Part shown: positions 7,568 through 13,222 of the stretch, piece after piece
Numbering within the stretch: position 1 is the first letter of the stretch
Layout: each line of letters starts with the position of its first letter
Assembly: GCA_030630075.1 (NCBI GenBank)
Contig: DAOVNS010000018.1
Location: forward strand, 1-18,851
Direction of reading: 5' to 3'
Length of the DNA: 18,851 nucleotides
Origin: a bacterium
GTDB lineage: Bacteria; Dependentiae; Babeliae; Babeliales; UASB340
The notes under the pieces: generated by a model
Told to the model about the DNA's origin: nothing
What the model saw: the letters and a program-made list of their open reading frames with translations, nothing else
Database searches by the model: none
Made by a program: the position numbers and the translations under genes

Positions 7568-10500
7568 AAAGATATTTTTGTTTGTTTTTATATTTTTTTC
7601 TACTTTAAATTTTCCATTAAATTCTGAAATAACTTATAAAGATTTTATTGAAAGTTTTATTCAGCATTACGAATTTAACGCAGAAGGGCGATACGCTCAT
7701 GAATATCATCCAGCACTTTTGGATAGAACAGCAAAAAGTTTAGATGAATTAGAAAGTGAAATTTCAAAAAGCGATTTAAATTTAGCGGGACGCATTATTA
7801 TTTGCGGTTATGAAGAACATGGCGTCCCTTCTTATTATCCTGATTTTAGACGTTCAGAAATTGATGATGAAGCAAGTTCAAAAAATAATGCAGGCTGGTC
7901 GCTTAGGTTACACAACCGTTTTGGTTTTATGACAGGTTTTTTGTTCAAAGATTTTGATTATTATGCGCAACATTGGTTTGCAGGAAAAAATAATATTTTT
8001 GAACATATCGATTCAGAAGATATTGAAATTTTTAATGATAAAGCAACTATTTTCCAAGAACATGCTTTTGGAGAGGCTTTGCCTTTAATTTTTCAGGCTC
8101 AAGTTAATGTTGCAAAACAATTTAAGCAGCAAAATTATAGAGGAATTTTTCAGGAACTAATTAAGTTTTGGCATTGTCTATATAAAGGTGGAGTAAAGGT
8201 TGGAAATAAACAAATTGCAGGAACGCAAGATATTTTATTTTCTATAGAATATGCAAAACATCTTGTAAGATCCAATTTGCCCCTTTTTAAGTTTTACGTT
8301 GGCCCCGATATAACTTATCCAATTGAGATTTCTGCTGTTCAAGCGAAAGATGCAACTTTGCATGCACAAAGTTTTGTGAAAAAAATGTCCGAAAATTTAT
8401 TGTTGGAACATAAAAAATCTACGGCATACATTTTTTGTAGTTTTGTTGATGGTGTTGGAAAAAGTACAATGCTCGGAAATATTAAAAATAATTTAAAATT
8501 TGGTTCGGATGTAGAAAATTATGAACGCGTTGATAATTCATCTTCGCAGCTAGCAGAAGTTTTTAAATTAAGGGAAAATATTTTCGTTGCGGATTTACCG
8601 GCGCAAGTTAGTCATTTTACATATAAACCGGATGGCCTTGTTTATGTTGGGGTTGGAAGAGAAATACCCCAGGAATTAATAGAAGAAGTTCAAGGTTTTG
8701 TGCGCCAAAATAAAGAAAAATTCAAATCAGAGTATGATAATTTATTTATAGAAGTAAAAAATATTATAGATAAAGAAGGTTATTTTTCTGAAAAGTTAAA
8801 TGATCGAAATTTCCCTGAAAAAACTTTTCTCAAGAATGTTTTTTTAACAAAAAAAGAACGAACAAATAGATGGATTCCATTTGATTATAAAAATAAAAGT
8901 TATGTTTTTAATTATTATGAACCTTATCAGGTAAGAGTTTTAACTCCTCTAGGTTTTGCACAATCTGAAGGTTTGAAAAATATAGAAACAGAACAAATGT
9001 TGTTTTTTGAAGGTGTTCGTTTGCCTTTTCCGTATGGATACTTTATTTCTGATCTTGTAAAAAAATTAAAAGACAACGGCATAGAAGATGTTGTTTTTGT
9101 TGATTTCGTCAGCATGTATCCTCGTTCTTCGCGAGAAAATATTAGAGTTAATTATTTACTGCAACAAATGTCTTTTTTGGATAATAATTTTGATCCAAAA
9201 TTTAGTTTATATAGAGATTTTGTAAATGAAGCAGAATTATTTTCTATATTAAAAAGTGATAGTTCTTATCAAAAAATATTAAATTCTTATCGTTTAGAAA
9301 CTTTAAGTCGTCTTGCATTATTTAAAATTATTGTAGAAAGAGAATACGGCGATCTTGAAGGTTTTTCTTTGTCAAAATTAACAGATCTTATTAATTTGCA
9401 GATTAGTCAAATTCTGCAGGCTGAAAAAAAATTACTTGATGATTTAACTTATACAAAACTTAAATCAGAAACTTTTAATCTTGAAAAAATTTATGGATTA
9501 ACAAAAAATTTTATAAATATTCAGCAATTTTCATTTACTCAAGCAATTGCTTTTTCTGATTATTTGAGCAATTTTTTTGTGAAAAATGTTTTTAACGAAA
9601 CTCTTAGTGAGCTTTGGCAAGATCCCGGCACAATTCTTGATGATGATTTAAGTATGGATGATGGCGAAATTGATAAAGTTATGACTACAAATAATGGAAT
9701 TGATGTTCGTGCTTTATATCGTTTTGATTTGGAATGTAAAGATGAACATATGTTAGCACCACTTCTAAGAACGTTGCGTTGTATTTGGTACGCTGCAATT
9801 TCTAATTTAATTGATGCAAAAGAATTTGGAGTGGATGAATTTACGTTGGAGAAAGAAAAATATTTTGTTCCTCCTGTATTTTTAAAAAAAGGCGCAAATA
9901 ATAAAGTTTATTTAATTCAACATTTATTTAAGCCATGGACTGAAGACGTTCCAAAGGATGCAAATAAAATTGAAAAAGAATTTAATCTTTTAAATGTGAA
10001 AAATGCTCAATGGGGTGAATTTAAAGATAATGCTTATTGTTTGGATTGGAAAAGTTTAGGGACCAACTCTAAAATTTTTGCATTTGATTTTGATAACTCA
10101 ACTAATCAAGAATATTACTGGAATAAAACAGAAACAACGGTTATTGTTCAAAACTATCAAAAAGAAATGGATCAACTCTTGGTAATGCCAACAGAAGAAT
10201 TTTACGAAAAACTAAAAAATAGTTTTAGATGGAAAAGAGATAGTGAGAATATGTTAACTGAAGCTCGCAAAAATGGAGATTATAAAAATAGAAAAGAATC
10301 AGAAGATGAAGAATCCGCCGTCGCCAAGGCTATGGCGGACAGGAATAAAAAAGAGAGCGCGTTTGATTATTTTTCTATGAATCAAAAGAAGAAGATCAAG
10401 GTTTATTTAGGTTCAGATCAAGATATTTCTGCTGCAAAATTAGTTGTTAAACTTTTAGCATCGCTAGAATTAATTATAAAAGATCCTGATTCTGATATTG

Positions 10501-10640
10501 GTTTGCGAACCGAGAATAAAGATGATTTTAAGGCAGCGTTAAAAACTATTGAAAAATTAACGCTGCCAAAATATTTCGGAATTCTTTTTGAAGATAATTT
10601 ATTCGATAATTATGAATACATCGAATCTGTTTTATCTTGA
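7551..10640 (+). CDS. Large exported protein with a P-loop motif, unknown function (operon gene 4)
   Basis: I do not recognise this 1029-residue protein as a known family. It begins with a signal peptide (MSCNFKK, then a Phe-rich hydrophobic core to about residue 22). A P-loop-like motif, FVDGVGKST (298-306), resembles the DGxGKST loop of thymidylate-type kinases but lacks the usual first Gly. A possible Walker B, IFVAD (344-348) followed by LPAQ, lies about 44 residues later. The middle (about 380-720) is mixed helix and strand. Near the C-terminus a charged linker contains ESAVAKAMADR (921-931), encoded by a GC-rich palindrome. The gene ends in TGA and overlaps the convergent gene by 9 bases. 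An NTP-binding fold behind a signal peptide is odd, since the periplasm has no ATP; delivery outside the cell would resolve that, but this is inference. Confidence 0.75.
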   Translation: MSCNFKKIFLFVFIFFSTLNFPLNSEITYKDFIESFIQHYEFNAEGRYAHEYHPALLDRTAKSLDELESEISKSDLNLAGRIIICGYEEHGVPSYYPDFRRSEIDDEASSKNNAGWSLRLHNRFGFMTGFLFKDFDYYAQHWFAGKNNIFEHIDSEDIEIFNDKATIFQEHAFGEALPLIFQAQVNVAKQFKQQNYRGIFQELIKFWHCLYKGGVKVGNKQIAGTQDILFSIEYAKHLVRSNLPLFKFYVGPDITYPIEISAVQAKDATLHAQSFVKKMSENLLLEHKKSTAYIFCSFVDGVGKSTMLGNIKNNLKFGSDVENYERVDNSSSQLAEVFKLRENIFVADLPAQVSHFTYKPDGLVYVGVGREIPQELIEEVQGFVRQNKEKFKSEYDNLFIEVKNIIDKEGYFSEKLNDRNFPEKTFLKNVFLTKKERTNRWIPFDYKNKSYVFNYYEPYQVRVLTPLGFAQSEGLKNIETEQMLFFEGVRLPFPYGYFISDLVKKLKDNGIEDVVFVDFVSMYPRSSRENIRVNYLLQQMSFLDNNFDPKFSLYRDFVNEAELFSILKSDSSYQKILNSYRLETLSRLALFKIIVEREYGDLEGFSLSKLTDLINLQISQILQAEKKLLDDLTYTKLKSETFNLEKIYGLTKNFINIQQFSFTQAIAFSDYLSNFFVKNVFNETLSELWQDPGTILDDDLSMDDGEIDKVMTTNNGIDVRALYRFDLECKDEHMLAPLLRTLRCIWYAAISNLIDAKEFGVDEFTLEKEKYFVPPVFLKKGANNKVYLIQHLFKPWTEDVPKDANKIEKEFNLLNVKNAQWGEFKDNAYCLDWKSLGTNSKIFAFDFDNSTNQEYYWNKTETTVIVQNYQKEMDQLLVMPTEEFYEKLKNSFRWKRDSENMLTEARKNGDYKNRKESEDEESAVAKAMADRNKKESAFDYFSMNQKKKIKVYLGSDQDISAAKLVVKLLASLELIIKDPDSDIGLRTENKDDFKAALKTIEKLTLPKYFGILFEDNLFDNYEYIESVLS
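10314..10339 (+). repeat. GC-rich palindromic element inside the coding sequence
   Basis: TCCGCC (10314-10319) pairs with GGCGGA (10334-10339), and GCC (10323-10325) pairs with GGC (10328-10330) around a central AA. A T-A pair and a G-T wobble extend the outer stem. The stretch is far richer in G+C than everything around it and stays in frame, reading ESAVAKAMADR within a charged linker. The peptide resembles the SAFAKAxADK peptides that I recall from GC-rich palindromes spread through genes of some uncultured and intracellular bacteria, analogous to Rickettsia palindromic elements. Only one copy is in this window. Confidence 0.6.
10532..10567. repeat. 11-bp perfect inverted repeat near the operon's 3' end
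   Basis: GGCAGCGTTAA (10532-10542) and TTAACGCTGCC (10557-10567) are perfect reverse complements with a 14-base loop. They lie inside the last 110 bases of the 1029-aa gene and about 65 bases downstream of the stop of the convergent minus-strand gene. No T-run follows on either strand, so it is not a standard intrinsic terminator. It could act as a 3' barrier for the minus-strand transcript. Confidence 0.45.
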
Positions 10641-11333
10641 TTCGGATGTTTTTTCTCTTTTTAAATATTGTTCAAAATTATCATGACCTGGAGTAGCTTT
10701 TGTTTCTTTTACAAATGTTATTGGAGGATAAATAATATTAATAGGAGGAGTTGATGATCTTGAATATTCCGAAGAGAATGAATTTGCATCAAATAAATCT
10801 TCTTCCTCTTCGCTTGCTTCTGAAATATATTCTGAAAATAAATCGTGAATTTGAGTTAATAATGAATAAATTTCAGGAAAATATTCATTAGTTTCGGCTC
10901 TATTTAAGTTTCGAAACAATATTCTAAATGAACGCTCAAACGCATCTTGGTTGCTTACAAATTGACTTTTGTATTTCAATATTGGTATGTATTTTTCAAA
11001 AAAATCCGATATTCCAGTAAGAACTATCATTTTTGGTAGCATTTGTGAAACATGATAATTTTTATTGTAACCCTTTTGACCAATTGTTTTTTGTTGCATT
11101 TTTGCAGATTTTTCACAAAGTTGTTTATCTAAAGGTTGAATTAAACCCATTGTTTTTTCTGAGAAAAGGGCAAATCTCTCAAGATTTTTTCTTGTTATCG
11201 TGGCCTCTTTGTCTCTGTTGATTCCTAACATTGCTGCGTATTGTGCCGGAATATAAAATTCCATACCCTTTGATATAGAAAAATTCAACATTATTCCAAT
11301 CGTTAATAAAGATAATAAAATATACTTTTTCAT
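10632..11333 (-). CDS. Exported protein, unknown function
   Basis: This 233-residue protein is unrecognised. An upstream ATG at 11384 would add 17 residues, but the ATG at 11333 has a good SD (AAGGA, 6-base spacing) and directly opens a signal peptide (MKKYI, hydrophobic core, end near FSISKG), so I use it. The mature part is helical (about 25-165). It is followed by an acidic run (EASEEEEDLFD) and a disordered Ser/Pro-rich tail containing two Thr-Pro sites (SSTPP and KATPG). It overlaps the stop of the convergent 1029-aa gene by 9 bases. The TP sites could be targets of host proline-directed kinases if the protein reaches a host cell; nothing in the sequence shows that it does. Confidence 0.7.
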   Translation of the reverse strand: MKKYILLSLLTIGIMLNFSISKGMEFYIPAQYAAMLGINRDKEATITRKNLERFALFSEKTMGLIQPLDKQLCEKSAKMQQKTIGQKGYNKNYHVSQMLPKMIVLTGISDFFEKYIPILKYKSQFVSNQDAFERSFRILFRNLNRAETNEYFPEIYSLLTQIHDLFSEYISEASEEEEDLFDANSFSSEYSRSSTPPINIIYPPITFVKETKATPGHDNFEQYLKREKTSESR

Positions 11334-11339
11334 AATATT

Positions 11340-11344
11340 TCCTT
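11340..11344 (-). promoter_or_regulatory. Ribosome binding site deciding the start at 11333
   Basis: On the minus strand AAGGA lies 6 bases before the ATG at 11333. The longer alternative start at 11384 would put this SD inside the coding region and would push the hydrophobic signal core away from the N-terminus. Confidence 0.6.
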
Positions 11345-11422
11345 GTTTTTTAATTAAAAACCCCCAAAATTCATATTTTTTCAAGTTAGGGCTTTAATGA
11401 ATGATAGTAAAAACGTATCCGT

Positions 11423-11450
11423 TTGAAAATTGCTTAGTTGTATGTATAAT
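11423..11450 (+). promoter_or_regulatory. Promoter of the two-gene operon with the cyclin-like gene
   Basis: TTGAAA (11423-11428), a 16-base spacer and a perfect TATAAT (11445-11450) repeat exactly the architecture of the promoter at 4345-4372. Transcription would begin near 11457, leaving a leader of about 87 bases before the ATG at 11544. Confidence 0.65.
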
Positions 11451-11543
11451 TATGAATATATAATTCAGTTTGTAAATTGGGCCGGTAAGGTTTGATTAAA
11501 TTATTCAAAAAAATAGATTTTTAGTTTGAAAATGAAGGTTTTC

Positions 11544-12029
11544 ATGAAAAAAAGTAAAAAAATATTATTAACTTTGAGCACGTTTTTGTGCGTTTTATTT
11601 AGCAATGCTTTGTGCATGGTGAATGAAAATGGTAAGCGTTCCGCTGAAGAAAAACAAACCGTTGCTTTAGATGGCAGCAAAAGGTTTAGGCCTGATAGTT
11701 TTGTTAGATCTGTTTCTGATATTGGTAATAGTTTTTTAGAAAGAGTACAGAGAGAACGTGAGATAGCAATACAAAATGCAAAAATACAAAATGCAGAAAC
11801 AAGACCTAGAATAAAATCAACTATTAATTCGGAAGCTTTTGTTTTAGCTATTGAAGAAGCAAGGGCTGAATTGCAACAGGAAGAAGAAAGATCAGAACAA
11901 AAGTTGCAAGATGCTTTTATAAAAGAAGCTGTAGATATTTCACCAAAATTAAAAGAACTTATATTTGATAAAACAAATGAAGAATTTATTCTTAATTATT
12001 TTGTGGGGTTATATCATGAAAATAAATAA
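11544..12029 (+). CDS. Small exported charged helical protein, unknown function
   Basis: The protein is 161 residues from the ATG at 11544, which has AAGG 5 bases upstream. In-frame starts at 11526 (TTG) and 11532 (ATG) would only add a few residues before the signal peptide. The N-terminus (MKKSKK, then a hydrophobic core, ending near FSNALCM) is a signal peptide; the Cys is not in a good lipobox. The mature part is very hydrophilic: a basic/polar segment, then long charged helices rich in Glu, Gln, Arg and Lys (about 65-125), probably coiled coil. I recognise no domain. Its last 14 bases overlap the start of the cyclin-like gene, so the two are probably translated together and may act together. 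Confidence 0.7.
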   Translation: MKKSKKILLTLSTFLCVLFSNALCMVNENGKRSAEEKQTVALDGSKRFRPDSFVRSVSDIGNSFLERVQREREIAIQNAKIQNAETRPRIKSTINSEAFVLAIEEARAELQQEEERSEQKLQDAFIKEAVDISPKLKELIFDKTNEEFILNYFVGLYHENK

Positions 12030-12651
12030 AAAATTATTTTTGCTTTTTAGCTTAATTTTATCATTTAATTTTGTTAGCTCGTCTTTTGCAATGGAACAAC
12101 GTTTAGTGAAAAAAACAGAAGTTTCTAAATTGGAAAAACTTTTTTCGCATGATTATGTTTCAACTGAAGAGTTTATTCATTTTTCAGTTAGAGCTTTGGC
12201 CAAAACTTTGAGCACTAAACCTCATTTTTTGAATGCAATTATTAATGACATTAAAAGTAATCTTGATGTTAGTGATGGGCGAGCTTACGAAGAGTTTGGA
12301 GCGATGTTGTGTGGTTTTTATACTCAACTATTTGAATCTTTTACAGATAATTTTAGACCCTTGGCTCTTTATTCTTTAAATTTGTTTAATAATTTATTAT
12401 TGCTTGAAGGTAATAAGTTTAAAATTACGGATGTAATGGATTTTCAAGAATATCTTGCAATTATAACTTTTATATCGTTTAAATTTTTAATAGATGATGC
12501 ATCGGCTTCTGAAACATTATCTATTAAAGAATTATTACTTGTAGATGGTTTTAATTGGAAAAGCAAAGAACGTGAAGTTTTAAATTTATTAAAATATGAA
12601 GTTTTTTTATCAAAAGAAAAAATTGAAGAATTTGTAAATACCAATTTTTAG
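12016..12651 (+). CDS. Exported cyclin-box-like protein
   Basis: The start at 12016 gives 211 residues and a clean signal peptide (MKINKK, hydrophobic core, cleavage near SSFA-ME at 25/26); a longer reading frame would bury it. Residues about 113-206 resemble a cyclin box. Helix 1 is LALYSLNLFN. The helix ending FISFKFLIDD (152-161) matches the A-S-K-F/Y-x-E/D segment. KEREVLNLLKYEVFLS (184-199) matches the E-x-x-x-L-x-x-L-x-F/Y-x-L helix, then KIEEFV. K156 and E185 are 29 residues apart, as are the CDK-contacting K266 and E295 of human cyclin A. The N-terminal part (30-110) is helical and unassigned. Cyclin folds also occur in TFIIB and Rb, but the Lys/Glu pair favours a cyclin. Residue-level resemblance is seen by eye; function in a host cell is inference. 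Confidence 0.6.
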   Translation: MKINKKLFLLFSLILSFNFVSSSFAMEQRLVKKTEVSKLEKLFSHDYVSTEEFIHFSVRALAKTLSTKPHFLNAIINDIKSNLDVSDGRAYEEFGAMLCGFYTQLFESFTDNFRPLALYSLNLFNNLLLLEGNKFKITDVMDFQEYLAIITFISFKFLIDDASASETLSIKELLLVDGFNWKSKEREVLNLLKYEVFLSKEKIEEFVNTNF

Positions 12652-12656
12652 TTAAT

Positions 12657-12693
12657 AAAAAAACCCGCTGATGTGAAGTCAGCGGGTTTTTTT
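12657..12693. terminator. Bidirectional intrinsic terminator
   Basis: CCCGCTGA (12664-12671) pairs with TCAGCGGG (12679-12686) around a 7-base loop. The stem is flanked by seven A on the left and seven T on the right, so it works for transcripts from either side. It lies 5 bases after the cyclin-like gene's stop and about 30 bases from the stop of the convergent J-like gene. Confidence 0.95.
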
Positions 12694-12724
12694 ATATTTG
12701 TGAATATAATTTGTTTTCAAGAAT

Positions 12725-13135
12725 TTATTCCATTTCAAACATTTCTTCTTGATCGTCTTTTGTTAGTTCTTTATATGCATCAAAAATAGTATCTAATTGT
12801 TGCTCTAAAAAGTTTAACCTGTACATGTTTGAGCTGAATTCCACCTTTTTATTTTTTTGTGCTGCTAACAGTTGAGCTATGTTATTCATATTTTCTAACT
12901 TATTTATTTCAACCTTGATATCTTCTAGATAATCCGTTATTCGATGAATTCTCTCTCCTAGATTTTCAATTTTTTCTTCCAGATCTTGTTTTAATTCCTT
13001 ATATTTATCATCAATTTCTTTCCCTGATGCATCTTCTTCAATACCAAGTATATTGTGCCATTCATTTGCTTTTAAAACATTTGGACTAGTTAATTGAATT
13101 AAAAATAATATTGCAATCAATAAAAGTTTTTTCAT
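12725..13135 (-). CDS. Small exported J-domain-like protein lacking HPD
   Basis: The ATG at 13135 has AGGA 7 bases upstream and opens a signal peptide (MKKLLL, hydrophobic core, cleavage near VLKA-NE, about 23/24). Longer reading (to 13279) would run into mutS and has no SD. The protein is 136 residues. Residues 26-50 (WHNILGIEEDAS, then EIDDKYKELK) read like helices I and II of a DnaJ J-domain (Y-x-x-L-G-x-x-x-x-A-S-x-x-E-I-x-x-x-Y-x-x-L). The last 25 or so residues (TIFDAYKELTKDDQEEMFE) read like helices III-IV (F-x-x-I-x-x-A-Y-x-x-L-x-D). Between them, about 55 charged coiled-coil residues replace the HPD loop, so normal Hsp70 stimulation is unlikely. The J resemblance is by eye; an unrelated helical protein remains possible. 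Confidence 0.55.
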   Translation of the reverse strand: MKKLLLIAILFLIQLTSPNVLKANEWHNILGIEEDASGKEIDDKYKELKQDLEEKIENLGERIHRITDYLEDIKVEINKLENMNNIAQLLAAQKNKKVEFSSNMYRLNFLEQQLDTIFDAYKELTKDDQEEMFEME

Positions 13136-13142
13136 TTGTTTT

Positions 13143-13183
13143 TCCTGTTTACTTAAGATTTTTTGTATTCCTGTTAAATTATA
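13143..13183 (-). promoter_or_regulatory. -10 box and ribosome binding site of the J-like gene
   Basis: On the minus strand TATAAT (13178-13183) lies about 43 bases before the ATG at 13135, and AGGA (13143-13146) lies 7 bases before it. No convincing -35 box is present at 16-18 bases. The 87-base gap to mutS is shared with the divergent mutS start, for which I see an SD (AGGA, 13215-13218) but no strong promoter. Confidence 0.4.
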
Positions 13184-13222
13184 TCTTCTAAAGTTAATTT
13201 TAATAAATTTTTGTAGGAATTT

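Noticed and set aside
10080..10103. FDFDNST (residues 845-851 of the 1029-aa protein) as a HAD phosphatase motif I (DxDxT)
   Set aside because: The last position is Ser-Thr shifted by one and I see no supporting motifs II-IV, so it is probably chance.
11347..11360. Perfect palindrome TTTTTAATTAAAAA upstream of the minus-strand gene at 11333, as an operator
   Set aside because: It is pure A/T and expected by chance in such AT-rich intergenic DNA; no second copy was found.
11401..11463. A 20-codon reading frame starting ATG at 11401
   Set aside because: It has no SD, overlaps the promoter boxes at 11423-11450 and has no recognisable content.
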